Source: Thermohalobaculum sp963700775 (GTDB taxonomy: Bacteria; Pseudomonadota; Alphaproteobacteria; Rhodobacterales; Rhodobacteraceae). From it: a DNA stretch of 64,000 nt. Shown one piece after another: positions 26,769 to 35,815 of the stretch. The position numbers and the translations under genes are program-made. Under the pieces are notes generated by a model that worked only from the letters and a program-made list of their open reading frames with translations, had not been told where the DNA came from and did no database searches. Numbering within the stretch: position 1 is the first letter of the stretch; every line of letters begins with the position of its first letter. Location: NCBI GenBank assembly GCA_963700775.1, contig CAVOYU010000012.1, positions 124,001-188,000 of the forward strand, read 5' to 3'.

Positions 26769-27671
26769 TCAAGCGGTAGTGGAAAGTTCCTGAGATACGG
26801 CTCTTGCGTCCTCCAGCAGGAGCTGCGCGGCGACCGCCGCGGCGATGACCGCCGGGCGCTTGTCGCGGACGCCGGGAACGCCGATCGGGCAGACGAGGCG
26901 CTGGCACCGCGCCTCCGGAATGCCCCGCTCGGCCAGGCGCCGCAGGAACAGCGTCCGCTTGGTCGCCGAGCCGATCAGGCCGAGGAAGCCGAACCCGCCC
27001 CGGTCCATCAGGGCGGTGACGATTTCGAGGTCGAGCGCGTGGCTGTGGGTGAGGACGATGTGGAAGGCGCCGGCCGGTGCGGCCTTCGCCTCGGCCTCCG
27101 GCAATGGCGTGGCCGAGGAGGCGACACCCGGCGGAATCGCGGAAGGGAAAGCGTCGAGCCTTGCGTCGATCCAGCGCACGGCGAAGGGCAGGGGGGAAAG
27201 CGCCGCGGCGAGGGCGCGGCCCACATGGCCGGCGCCGTAGATCAGGACGGGACGCTGGCGCGGCCTGTCCGAAAGGACCGGCCCGTCCTCCCAGAGGGCG
27301 ATCGCGCCGGGCGCCTCGTAGAGGGCGCCGAGATCGCCGGGTCCGAAGACCGCGAAGGCGAGCCGCATATGGCCGCCGCAGCACTGGTCGAGGTCGGGGC
27401 CGAGGGGGAAGTCGAGGGTGACCCCTCTGTCCACTCCGTCTCCATGAGGGGGGAGGGGGGTATCGGAGGCATCGCCCGCCAGCATCCTGCGCGCCCGCTC
27501 CACGGCCCGGTGCTCGACCGTGCCTCCGCCGACGGTGCCGGCTGTGCCCGAAGGGGTCACCAGCATCGTTGCCCCGGCTTCGCGCGGGGCGGAGCCGCGG
27601 GTCTCGGCGACCAGCACCAGGACCGCCCGGCCCTCGCGCTCGACCGCCTCGGCAATGTCGGCGATGCGCAT
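26769..27671 (-). CDS. xdhC: Xanthine dehydrogenase accessory protein
   Basis: The 300-residue protein has the XdhC pattern: an N-terminal LVLVAETRGSAPREAGATML block with GTVGGGTVEH, and a Rossmann-like C-terminal half with LIYGAGHVGRALA and ATKRTLFLRRLAERG. XdhC binds molybdenum cofactor, promotes its sulfuration and delivers it to XdhB. One base separates its ATG from the xdhB stop. Confidence 0.94.
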   Translation of the reverse strand: MRIADIAEAVEREGRAVLVLVAETRGSAPREAGATMLVTPSGTAGTVGGGTVEHRAVERARRMLAGDASDTPLPPHGDGVDRGVTLDFPLGPDLDQCCGGHMRLAFAVFGPGDLGALYEAPGAIALWEDGPVLSDRPRQRPVLIYGAGHVGRALAAALSPLPFAVRWIDARLDAFPSAIPPGVASSATPLPEAEAKAAPAGAFHIVLTHSHALDLEIVTALMDRGGFGFLGLIGSATKRTLFLRRLAERGIPEARCQRLVCPIGVPGVRDKRPAVIAAAVAAQLLLEDARAVSQELSTTA

Positions 27672-27672
27672 C

Positions 27673-30021
27673 TCAGCCGTGCCGGACGCGTTCGACGGCG
27701 GCCAGCACCCGCTCGGGCGTCGCCGGGGTGTCGAGGGCGGGATAGACCCGGTAATCGCCGGCGGCGGCCACGGCGTCTGAGATTGCCTGGAAGGCAGAGA
27801 CGCCCAGCATCAGCGGCGGCTCGCCCACGGCCTTGGAGCGGCGGATGGTGAGCTCGCGGTTCATGCCTCTGGCCCAGAGGGTCACATGCATCTCGGGCGG
27901 CCGGTCTGAGCAGGCGGGGATCTTGTAGGTGGAGGGGGCGTGGGTCTTGAGCTCGCCCTTCTCGTTCCACCACAGTTCCTCGGTGGTGAGCCAGCCGGCG
28001 CCCTGGACGAAGCCGCCCTCGACCTGGCCGAGGTCGATTGCCGGGTTCAGCGACTTGCCGACGTCGTGCAGGATGTCGACGCGCAGCAGCCGGTTCTCGC
28101 CGGTCAGCGTGTCGATCACCGCCTCGGAGACCGCGGCGCCGTAGGCGAAGTAGTAGAACGGCCGGCCCTGGGCCTTGGCGCGGTCCCAGTGGATCTTCGG
28201 CGTGGCGTAGAAGCCGGTGGCCGAGAGCGGCACGCGGGCGAGGTAGGCGCGCCTGACGAAGTCCTCGAAGGGGATCTCCTCGCGGCCGATCCGGAGCCGG
28301 TTCGGCAGGAACTCGACGTCGGCCTCGGTCACGTTCATGGTCTCGCAGGCGAAGCGGACGAGGCGGGCCTTCAGCTTCTCGCAGGCGTCGCGCACCGCCA
28401 TGCCGTTGATGTCGGAGCCCGAGGAGGCGGCGGTGGCCGAGGTGTTGGGCACCTTGTCGGTGCGGGTGGCGGTGATGCGGATGCGGGCGAGGTCGAGGTT
28501 GAGCTCGGAGGCGGCGACCTGGGCGATCTTGGTGTAGAGGCCCTGGCCCATCTCGACGCCGCCATGGTTCAGCATCACCGAGCCGTCCTGGTAGATGTGC
28601 ACCAGCGCGCCGGCCTGGTTCAGGAAGGTGGTGGTGAACGAGATGCCGAACTTGACCGGGGTCAGCGCGATGCCGCGCTTCAGGACGGGGTTGCGGGCGT
28701 TCCAGTCGCGGATCGCGGCGCGGCGGGCGGCGTAGCCCGAGGTTTCGGCCAGCTCGGCGGCGATCTGGTCGATGACCGAGTCCTCGACCGTCATGTGGTA
28801 GGGGGTCAGCACCCGCTCGCCCGGCCCGTCCTGCGGCTCGTAGAAGTTGGCCTGGCGGACCGCGAGCGGGTCCTTGCCCAGCGCGAAGGCGATCTCGTCG
28901 ATGACGCGCTCGATGCCGACCACTCCCTGCGGGCCGCCGAAGCCGCGGAAGGCGGTGTTGGAGCAGGTGTTGGTGCGGAGCCGGTACGAGACGATCTCGG
29001 CGGCGGGCAGGTAGTAGGCGTTGTCGGCATGGAACATCGCCCGGTCGCAGATCGCGCCGGAGAGGTCGAGCGACCAGCCGCAGCGGGCCTTCTGCTCGAA
29101 GCGGATGCCCCGGATGCGGCCCTCGTCGTCGAAGCCGACCTCGTAGTCGATGACGAATTCGTGCCGCTTGCCGGTGACGATCATGTCGTCGTCGCGGTCG
29201 AGCCTCAGCTTGGCGGGACGGCCGGTGCGCTTGGCGACCAGCGCGGCGGCGGCGGCCATCAGGTTGCCCTGGGTCTCCTTGCCGCCGAAACCGCCACCGA
29301 GGCGGCGGACCTCGACCGTCACGGCGCTCGCGGGCACGCCGAGGACATGGGCGACGATGAGCTGGCATTCCGAGGGGTGCTGGTTCGACGAGACGATGTG
29401 GACCTCGTCGTCCTCGCCGGGGAAGGCGACGGCGATCTGGCCCTCGAGGTAGAACTGCTCCTGCCCGCCGATCTCGATCCGGCCCGCGAGGCGGCGGGGC
29501 GCTGCGTCGATGGCGGCGCGGGCGTCGCCGCGGGCCATGCGGTAGGGCGGCTGGATGTGGCTCTCGGCCGCCATCGCCTGGTCGATGGTGATGATGGCCG
29601 GCTCCTCGGCATAGCCGATCACCGCGCGGGCGGCGGCGGCGCGGGCCTGGGCCTGGGTCCCGGCGGCCACGACGAAGAGGGGCTGGCCGGCGAAGTGGAC
29701 CTCGCCGCCCACGCGCTCGGAGAGCGCGAAGAGCGGCTCGTCATGGACGACGGGGCCGGTGTTGTTCTCGCCGGGGATGTCGTCGGCGGTCAGCACCGCG
29801 ACGACACCGGGTGCCGCGCGGACTGGGGCGAGGTCGATGGTGGTCAGCCGCGCGCGGGCCTTGGGGGCGAGGGCGACGTGACAGTGCAGGAGATCGCGCG
29901 GCTCGCGCAGGTCGTCGGCATAGATCGCCTCGCCGGAGACCTGCTTGTCGGCGGAGTTGTGCCGGCGTGGGGCGTGGGCGCCGTCGATGATAGTGTCGCG
30001 GGGGGCTTCGCGCTGTTGCAT
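27673..30021 (-). CDS. xdhB: Xanthine dehydrogenase, molybdopterin-binding subunit
   Basis: The 782-residue subunit starts with ATGA overlapping the xdhA stop. It has the molybdenum-hydroxylase a/b hammerhead (about 20-130), then the large cofactor domain with GGFGGKETQG, TAFRGFGGPQG, GVEMGQGLYTK and the C-terminal GEPPLMLG block with its catalytic glutamate region. It oxidises hypoxanthine and xanthine to urate together with XdhA. Full length and uninterrupted, unlike its partner. Confidence 0.94.
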   Translation of the reverse strand: MQQREAPRDTIIDGAHAPRRHNSADKQVSGEAIYADDLREPRDLLHCHVALAPKARARLTTIDLAPVRAAPGVVAVLTADDIPGENNTGPVVHDEPLFALSERVGGEVHFAGQPLFVVAAGTQAQARAAAARAVIGYAEEPAIITIDQAMAAESHIQPPYRMARGDARAAIDAAPRRLAGRIEIGGQEQFYLEGQIAVAFPGEDDEVHIVSSNQHPSECQLIVAHVLGVPASAVTVEVRRLGGGFGGKETQGNLMAAAAALVAKRTGRPAKLRLDRDDDMIVTGKRHEFVIDYEVGFDDEGRIRGIRFEQKARCGWSLDLSGAICDRAMFHADNAYYLPAAEIVSYRLRTNTCSNTAFRGFGGPQGVVGIERVIDEIAFALGKDPLAVRQANFYEPQDGPGERVLTPYHMTVEDSVIDQIAAELAETSGYAARRAAIRDWNARNPVLKRGIALTPVKFGISFTTTFLNQAGALVHIYQDGSVMLNHGGVEMGQGLYTKIAQVAASELNLDLARIRITATRTDKVPNTSATAASSGSDINGMAVRDACEKLKARLVRFACETMNVTEADVEFLPNRLRIGREEIPFEDFVRRAYLARVPLSATGFYATPKIHWDRAKAQGRPFYYFAYGAAVSEAVIDTLTGENRLLRVDILHDVGKSLNPAIDLGQVEGGFVQGAGWLTTEELWWNEKGELKTHAPSTYKIPACSDRPPEMHVTLWARGMNRELTIRRSKAVGEPPLMLGVSAFQAISDAVAAAGDYRVYPALDTPATPERVLAAVERVRHG

Positions 30022-31489
30022 CAGGCGACCCTCGCGCCGAGGCCGACCAGCCGGGTGGCGGTGGCGGGCCGGGTGGTCTCGAGGAAATATTTCATGAGCA
30101 GATTCTGTGCCGCCCGCATCCGGTAGGCGGCCGAGGCACGCATGTCGGTCAGCGGGGTGAAGTCGCGGGTAAGCGCCTCCATGGCGGCGCGGACGGTGGC
30201 CTCGTTCCAGGGGTTGCCGGTCAGAGCGGCCTCGGCGCTGGCGGCGCGCCTCGGGATGCCGGCCATGCCGCCATAGGCGAGGCGGGCAGACGTCACCGTG
30301 CCGCCTGCGACGGCGACGTCGAAGCAGGCGAGGACGGCGGTGATGTCCTGGTCGAAGCGCTTGGTGATCTTGTAGCAGCGGAGCCGGGTGCCGTCGGCCG
30401 GGACGGGGACGCGCACGGCCTCGACGAACTCGCCGGGCTGGCGGTCCTGCCTGCCGTAGTCGAGGAAGTAGGCCTCGAGCGGCAGCTCGCGGCGGGCGGC
30501 GCCCTTGCGGAGGATCAGGGTGGCGCCGGCGGCGATCAGCGCCGGGGGCGTGTCGCCGATCGGCGAGCCGTTGGCGATGTTGCCACCGACGGTGCCGGCG
30601 GCCCGGACCTGGGTGGCGCCGATCCGGCGGACCAGCTCGCCGATGTCGGGATAGTGGGCGGCGAGGCGGGGCCAGGCCTCGGCATAGGGGACGGCGGCGC
30701 CGATGGTCAGGGCGCCGTCGCGCCTCGCGCATCTCGCGGAGCTCGCGGACGCGGCCGGTGTAGATGATCGCGGCCGGGTCGAAGGCGCGCTTGGTGACCC
30801 AGAGGCCCACATCGGTGGCGCCGGAGAGGATGGTCGCCTTGGGGTGCGCCTCGGCCAGCGCGGCGAAATCGTCGAGCGAGACCGGGCGACCAGAAACGGC
30901 GGCCGTCGGCCGCGTAGGCGAGCGGCCCGTCGGCGCCGAGGGCCTTCAGGCGATCTTCGGCCGCCGCCGCGTCGGAGTCGTCCCAGTCCGGGCGCGGCAG
31001 GTCGTAGGCCTCCTGCGCGGCGCGGATGATGGGCCCGTATCCGGTGCAGCGGCAGAGATTGCCGGCGAGCAGGTCGTTGACGCGGGCGAGGTCGGGCTTC
31101 GGCTCGGTGCGGTAGGCGGTCCAGAGGCTCATCACGAAGCCCGGCGTGCAGAAGCCGCATTGCGAGCCGTGACCCTCGGCCAGCGCGGCCTGCACCGGGT
31201 GGAGCCGGCCGTCCGGAGCGCGCAGGTGCTCGACGGTGACGACCTCGCGCCCGTGCAGCATGGGCAGGAGCTGGATGCAGGCGTTGACCGGGCGGATGAC
31301 CACCGCGCCGGAGGCGTCGCGCTCGCGCAGGCCCACGGTGCAGGCGCCGCAGTCGCCCTCGGCACAGCCCTCCTTGGTGCCGGTGAGCCGCCGCTCGTAG
31401 CGGAGCCAGTTCAGCAGCGTCGTGGTCGGCGGCAGGTCCGTGATCTCGACCGGGGCGCCGTTGAGCAGGAATCGGATCGGTTCGCTCAT
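30021..31489 (-). pseudogene. xdhA: Xanthine dehydrogenase small subunit, two frameshifts
   Basis: The ATG at 31489 begins a normal subunit: a 2Fe-2S ferredoxin domain (CAEGDCGACTV), a second 2Fe-2S domain (CGFCTPGFV, CRCTGYGP) and then the FAD-binding domain. The frame breaks near 30883 (after RRFWSP): dropping one base gives VSLDDFAALAEAHPKATILS and GLWVTKRAFDPAA. It breaks again near 30720 (after REMREA): dropping one base gives DGALTIGAAVPYAEAWP through to the stop at 30021. Each break is one extra base. If real, XdhA and the holoenzyme are lost; two independent sequence errors would give the same picture. Confidence 0.85.
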
Positions 31490-31496
31490 GATGCGA

Positions 31497-31850
31497 TCAG
31501 CTCCCCCGATAGGTCGAGCAGCCATAGGGCGAGAGCAGCAGCGGCACGTGGTAATGCGCCGCCGGGTCGGCGATGCCGAAGCGGATCGGCACCAGGTCGA
31601 GGAACTTCGGCTCGGGCAGGTCCAGCCCCTGCGCGTCGAAATAGGCGCCGGCGTGGAAGGTGAGCTCGTAGACACCGGCGGCAAAGGCTGCGCCTTCGAG
31701 GATCGGCCGGTCGCAGCGGCCGTCGGCGTTCGTCACCGCCTCGGCGATATGGCGGCGGGCGCTCCCCTCGATGCGGTCGAGCTCGATCCTGACGCCAGGT
31801 GCCGGGCAGCCGCTGGCGGTGTCGAGAACGTGGGTGGTCAGGCGGCCCAT
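31497..31850 (-). CDS. uraH: 5-hydroxyisourate hydrolase
   Basis: The 117-residue transthyretin-like protein has THVLDTASGCPAPGV at the N-terminus, the internal ITNADGR-type block (VTNADGRCD), HYHVPLLLSPYGCSTYRGS at the C-terminus and the catalytic His/Arg/His set of HIU hydrolases. It hydrolyses 5-hydroxyisourate to OHCU. It is the first gene of the minus-strand purine transcript, 7 bases before xdhA. Confidence 0.95.
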   Translation of the reverse strand: MGRLTTHVLDTASGCPAPGVRIELDRIEGSARRHIAEAVTNADGRCDRPILEGAAFAAGVYELTFHAGAYFDAQGLDLPEPKFLDLVPIRFGIADPAAHYHVPLLLSPYGCSTYRGS

Positions 31851-32036
31851 CGGCGTTTCCCTGTCTGTGTTTTGTGGCGATTGTAGCGGTAAACCGGGGG
31901 ATCATTTTCAAAAAGATTTTGAGTCACACCGGAAATCCTGTGTGCTGTCGTGTGCGCAGCCGGTGGCGGGTGCGTTTCCGGAGCGCTCCCGCGGCCGGGG
32001 CTGGAGAGTGGGCCGGGCGACCGGGCGAGGAGAGAC

Positions 32037-32465
32037 ATGCAGGTGTGGGTCAGACCCTTTGAGATTTCGGACTATCGGGCCGCGCGGGCGCTCTGGGAGC
32101 GGACGCCCGGAGTGGGGTTGAGCGACGCCGACGGGCCGGAAGCGATCGCGGCCTTCCTGCGGCGCAATCCGGGGCTCAGCTTCGTTGCCGAGGCCGAGGG
32201 AGAGCTGGCCGGGACCGTGCTCTGCGGCCATGACGGGCGGCGCGGGCTGATCCATCATCTGGTGACGGCGGAGGAGCATCGGCGGCGCGGGATCGGGCGC
32301 AGCCTGCTGGACCGCGCGCTGGCCGGCCTGAGCGAAGCCGGGATCGGCAAGTGCCACCTGCTGGTGTTCCGCGACAATGCCGGGGGAACCGCCTTCTGGC
32401 GCCGCGTCGGCGGGGCCGAGCGGGTGGAGCTGGCGCTGTTCTCGCTGCCGACGCGCCCGGGTTGA
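32037..32465 (+). CDS. GNAT-family N-acetyltransferase
   Basis: The 142-residue protein has the GNAT acetyl-CoA loop HRRRGIGRSLL and flanking strands (LIHHLVTAEE, GKCHLLVFRDN, AFWRRVG). ATG 32037 has GAGGAGAGA upstream; upstream residues in the same frame are unconserved. The acceptor is unknown. It is divergent from uraH and convergent with the BMP-protein gene. Confidence 0.9.
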   Translation: MQVWVRPFEISDYRAARALWERTPGVGLSDADGPEAIAAFLRRNPGLSFVAEAEGELAGTVLCGHDGRRGLIHHLVTAEEHRRRGIGRSLLDRALAGLSEAGIGKCHLLVFRDNAGGTAFWRRVGGAERVELALFSLPTRPG

Positions 32466-32491
32466 CGCGGGCGCGCGGCCCGAAAACGGAA

Positions 32492-32514
32492 CGGCCCCGC
32501 CGGGGGCAGGGCCG
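32492..32514 (-). terminator. Rho-independent terminator of the BMP transporter operon
   Basis: The stem CGGCCC/GGGCCG (32492-32497, 32509-32514) with a partly paired GC-rich interior is followed on the minus strand by TTCCGTTTTC. It lies between the convergent acetyltransferase and BMP genes, downstream of the BMP stop. Confidence 0.68.
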
Positions 32515-32547
32515 CTCGCTGATCTCCTGGCGATCATGCCCACCCGG

Positions 32548-33606
32548 TCATTTCGGCAGGTCGCCCTCGACCCCCTCGACGAACCAGTCCATGCTGAGGA
32601 TCGCCCCGTCGTCGGCCACCGCACCGGCGGCGATCCGCTCGGTGCCGTCGCGGTCCTTGATCGGCCCGGCGAAGGGGTGATGGGCGCCCGAGGCGATGTC
32701 GGCCGCCATCTTCTCGGCCGCCGCCTTCACGTCATCCGGAAGATTGGTGTAGGGCGCCATCTCGACCTCGCCGACGGCGATGCCGCCCCAGCTGTCGGAG
32801 CTGGCCCAGGTGCCGTCGAGCACGGCGCGGGTGCGCTCGATGTAGTAGGGCGCCCAGTTGTCCATGATCGCGGTCAGCTGCGCGTTGGGCGCGAACTGGA
32901 TCATGTCGGATGCCTGGCCGAACGCCTTGACGCCGGCATTCTCGGCCGCCTGCATCGGGGCCGGGCTGTCGGTGTGCTGCATGATGATGTCCGCGCCGTT
33001 CGCGATCAGCGCCTTGGCGGCGTCGGCCTCCTTGCCGGGGTCGTACCAGGAGTTCACCCAGATCACCTGGGTGGTGACGTCCGGGTTGACCGCGCGGGCC
33101 GCCAGGGTGGCGGCGTTGATGCCCTGCACCACCTCGGGGATCGGCACCGAGGCGACATAGCCGATCTTGTTGGTCTTGGTCATCATCCCGGCGATGGTGC
33201 CGATGACCGCGCGGCCCTCGTAGAAGCGGGCCGAGTAGGTGGAGACGTTGTCGGCGCGCTTGTAGCCGGTGGCGTGCTCGAACTTCACGTCCGGGAACAT
33301 CTTGGCGACCTTCAGCGTCGGGTCCATGTAGCCGAAGGAGGTGGTGAAGATCAGCCCGTGGCCCGAGGCGGCAAGCTGGCGGATGACGCGCTCGGCGTCC
33401 GGCCCCTCGGGCACGCTCTCGACGAAGGTGGTCTCGACCCGGTCGCCGAACTCCTTCTCGATCGCCTGACGGCCCTGGTCGTGCTGGTAGGACCAGCCGA
33501 AGTCGCCCACCGGGCCGACATACACGAAGCCGACCTTGAGGTCGGCGGCCTGGGCGGTCGCGGCCATCGCGATTGCGGCGGCCGCGAGGGCTAGTTTACG
33601 GATCAT
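32548..33606 (-). CDS. BMP/PnrA-type ABC substrate-binding protein
   Basis: The 352-residue protein has a Sec signal peptide (about 1-20, ending AQA) and the BMP domain VGFVYVGPVGDFGWSYQHD, then FTTSFGYMDP, FYEGRAVIGTIAG, NSWYDPGKEADAAKALI and QHTDSPAP. Relatives bind purine nucleosides (PnrA) or other nucleobase-like solutes in the periplasm. It is the last gene of the ATPase-permease-permease-binding-protein operon. The neighbouring purine-catabolic cluster supports a nucleoside or purine ligand. Confidence 0.93.
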   Translation of the reverse strand: MIRKLALAAAAIAMAATAQAADLKVGFVYVGPVGDFGWSYQHDQGRQAIEKEFGDRVETTFVESVPEGPDAERVIRQLAASGHGLIFTTSFGYMDPTLKVAKMFPDVKFEHATGYKRADNVSTYSARFYEGRAVIGTIAGMMTKTNKIGYVASVPIPEVVQGINAATLAARAVNPDVTTQVIWVNSWYDPGKEADAAKALIANGADIIMQHTDSPAPMQAAENAGVKAFGQASDMIQFAPNAQLTAIMDNWAPYYIERTRAVLDGTWASSDSWGGIAVGEVEMAPYTNLPDDVKAAAEKMAADIASGAHHPFAGPIKDRDGTERIAAGAVADDGAILSMDWFVEGVEGDLPK

Positions 33607-33652
33607 GGTGCGTTTCTCCCTGTTCAGTCCGATCTGCGAATTGTTGGCCGGC

Positions 33653-34564
33653 TCAGCGCTCGGCCCGGAATGGCCTGCCGATGCAGGCAGGCGCGTTGGC
33701 TTTCGTCAAGTTCACATCGCGCGAGATGATCACCAGCGCCAGGATCGTCGCCACATAGGGCGCCATGGCGAGGAACTGGGAAGCGACGGGGATGCCCCAG
33801 TCCTGGCCGTAGAACTGGAGCTGGGTAACGGCGGCGAAGAGATAGGCGCCCGCCACCACCCGACCCGGCCGCCAGGTGGCGAAGACCACCAGCGCCAGCG
33901 CGATCCAGCCCCGGCCGGCGGTCATGTTCTCGGCCCACATCGGCGTGTAGGCGAGCGAGAGGTAGGCGCCGCCCAGCCCCGCGCAGGCGCCGCCGAACAT
34001 GGTCGCCATGTAGCGGATGGCGATCACGTTGTAGCCCAGCGCATGGCCCGAATCGTGGTTGTCGCCGACCGCGCGCAGCGCCAGACCGGCGCGGGTGCGG
34101 GAGAGGAACCAGGCGACACCGGCGGCCAGCGCCAGCGCCAGGTAGACCATGGCGTCGTGGCCGAGCAGGATGCGCCCGAGCATGGTCGTGTCGCTCAGGC
34201 CCGGGATCGCGAGCTTGCCGATCGGATCGAGCGCGATGCCGACGAAGGCCTGGCCGATCAGCCCCGAGGCGCCGATGCCGAAGATGGTCAGCGCCAGGCC
34301 GGTTGCGGCCTGGTTCGCCAGCAGGCTGAGCGCGATCACCGAGAAGATCAGCGCCATCAGCAGCCCGGCGCCCGCGCCGGCGGCGATGGCGAGCGGCGAG
34401 GAGCCGGTCGAGTTGGCGACCGCGAAGGCGGTGACGGCGCCCATCAGCATCATCCCCTCGACGCCGAGATTGAGGACGCCCGAGCGCTCGGTCACCAGCT
34501 CTCCGATCGCCGCCAGCAGCAGGGGCGTCGCGGCGATGATCATCGAGATCAGGAAGTTTTCCAT
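33653..34564 (-). CDS. ABC transporter permease 2 (BMP/nucleoside type)
   Basis: The 303-residue protein has about eight to nine membrane helices and the hallmark GELVTERSGVLNLGVEGMML near the N-terminus, plus RAVGDNHDSGHALGYN, the cytoplasmic coupling loop. It matches the second permease of BMP-dependent importers. The start at 34564 lies 14 bases after the other permease ends. With the partner permease it forms the inner-membrane channel. Confidence 0.92.
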   Translation of the reverse strand: MENFLISMIIAATPLLLAAIGELVTERSGVLNLGVEGMMLMGAVTAFAVANSTGSSPLAIAAGAGAGLLMALIFSVIALSLLANQAATGLALTIFGIGASGLIGQAFVGIALDPIGKLAIPGLSDTTMLGRILLGHDAMVYLALALAAGVAWFLSRTRAGLALRAVGDNHDSGHALGYNVIAIRYMATMFGGACAGLGGAYLSLAYTPMWAENMTAGRGWIALALVVFATWRPGRVVAGAYLFAAVTQLQFYGQDWGIPVASQFLAMAPYVATILALVIISRDVNLTKANAPACIGRPFRAER

Positions 34565-34578
34565 GGCGCCGCGCTCCC

Positions 34579-35691
34579 TCAGGCCCGGCCCGGCAGCGCC
34601 AGCCTGATCCGGTATCGGATCAGGGTGTCGCAGCCTAGCAGGAAGAACAGCAGCATGCCCTGGAAGATGCCGGTCACCGCCTTCGGCAGCTTCAGCATGA
34701 TCTGGGCATTCTCGCCGCCGATGTAGCTGACCGCCAGGATGATGGCGCCGAACAGCGCCCCGAGCGGGTTCAGGCGGCCGAGGAAGGCGACGATGATGGC
34801 GACGAAGCCATATTCGGCCGAGATGTTCGGCTGGAGCTGCTGGATCGTGGCCGAGACCTCGACCGCGCCCGCAAGCCCGGCAAGGCCGCCGGAGAGCAGC
34901 AGCACGAACCAGATGGTGCGGTCGCGCGAGAAGCCGGCGAAGGCCCCGGCGCGGGGGGCGGCGCCGATCACCCGGACCTCGAAGCCCTTCATGGTTCGGC
35001 TCATCATCACCCAGAGGGCCACGGCCACGACGACGGCCAGGATCGCGCCCAGATGCAGCCGGGTACCCGTCATCAGCACCGGCATGATGAACCCCGACTG
35101 GAACTCGGGCGATTCCGGGAAGCCGAAGCCGGCGGGGTCCTTGAACGGCCCGCGCACCAGCCAGTCGAGCAGCAGCGCGGCCACGTAGGTCAGCATCAGG
35201 CTGACCAGGATCTCGTTGGCGTTGAAGCGGACCCGCAGCAGCGCCGGGATCGCCGCCCAGGCCATGCCGCCGATGACGCCGAGCAGGAGGTACGGAACCA
35301 GCCATACGCCGGAGGCGCCCTCGGGCGCGATCAGCGCCAGCCAGCCGGCGACGATGGCGCCGAAGGTGTATTGCCCGGCGGCGCCGATGTTCCAGACATT
35401 GGCGCGGAAGCAGACCGCGAGCCCGGCGCCGATCAGCGCCAGCGGGATCGCCTTCACCGCCACCTCGGAGGGGGTGTAGATCCACATCGCCGCCTCGTCG
35501 GCGGGAGCGGTCAGCCAGAGCCAGAACTCGTGAAATGGCTGGAAGAAGTAGATGCTCAGCGCCTCGACGGGCGGCCTGCCCATCAGCGCCATCAGGATGC
35601 CGCCCGCGATCAGGGTCAGGACGATGGCGATCACCGGCGAGAGGAGCGAGAGCGCGCGCGACGGCTGCGGGCGGGGCTCGAGGACGATCAT
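34579..35691 (-). CDS. ABC transporter permease 1 (BMP/nucleoside type)
   Basis: The 370-residue permease has about ten helices, the motif FRANVWNIGAAGQYTFGAI and the coupling loop VRVIGAAPRAGAFAGFSRDR. An N-terminal proline-containing cytoplasmic stretch precedes helix 1. It pairs with the second permease downstream. An intergenic palindromic repeat separates it from the ATPase gene, so the operon is interrupted there by about 124 bases. Confidence 0.92.
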   Translation of the reverse strand: MIVLEPRPQPSRALSLLSPVIAIVLTLIAGGILMALMGRPPVEALSIYFFQPFHEFWLWLTAPADEAAMWIYTPSEVAVKAIPLALIGAGLAVCFRANVWNIGAAGQYTFGAIVAGWLALIAPEGASGVWLVPYLLLGVIGGMAWAAIPALLRVRFNANEILVSLMLTYVAALLLDWLVRGPFKDPAGFGFPESPEFQSGFIMPVLMTGTRLHLGAILAVVVAVALWVMMSRTMKGFEVRVIGAAPRAGAFAGFSRDRTIWFVLLLSGGLAGLAGAVEVSATIQQLQPNISAEYGFVAIIVAFLGRLNPLGALFGAIILAVSYIGGENAQIMLKLPKAVTGIFQGMLLFFLLGCDTLIRYRIRLALPGRA

Positions 35692-35723
35692 GGCCGGGCC
35701 TCCGATGCGGCTTGAATTGCCGC

Positions 35724-35786
35724 CATTCCCGCGCAGGCGGGGATCTCTTCGACCAGTCCGGATAGATTCCCGCTTGCGCGGGAATG
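35724..35786. repeat. Palindromic intergenic repeat, copy 2
   Basis: Arms 35724-35741 (CATTCCCGCGCAGGCGGG) and 35769-35786 pair with one mismatch around a 27-base spacer. It closely matches the repeat at 4415-4479 in arm sequence and size. It lies inside the transporter operon between the ATPase and permease genes, where a hairpin in the mRNA could affect stability or relative expression (inference). Confidence 0.83.
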
Positions 35787-35815
35787 ACGGATGCAGAGGG
35801 CCGCATGCATTTCCA

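Noticed and set aside
27940..30126. 728-codon plus-strand frame opposite xdhB
   Set aside because: Val/Gly/Asp/Ala-rich antisense shadow; xdhB on the minus strand is complete.
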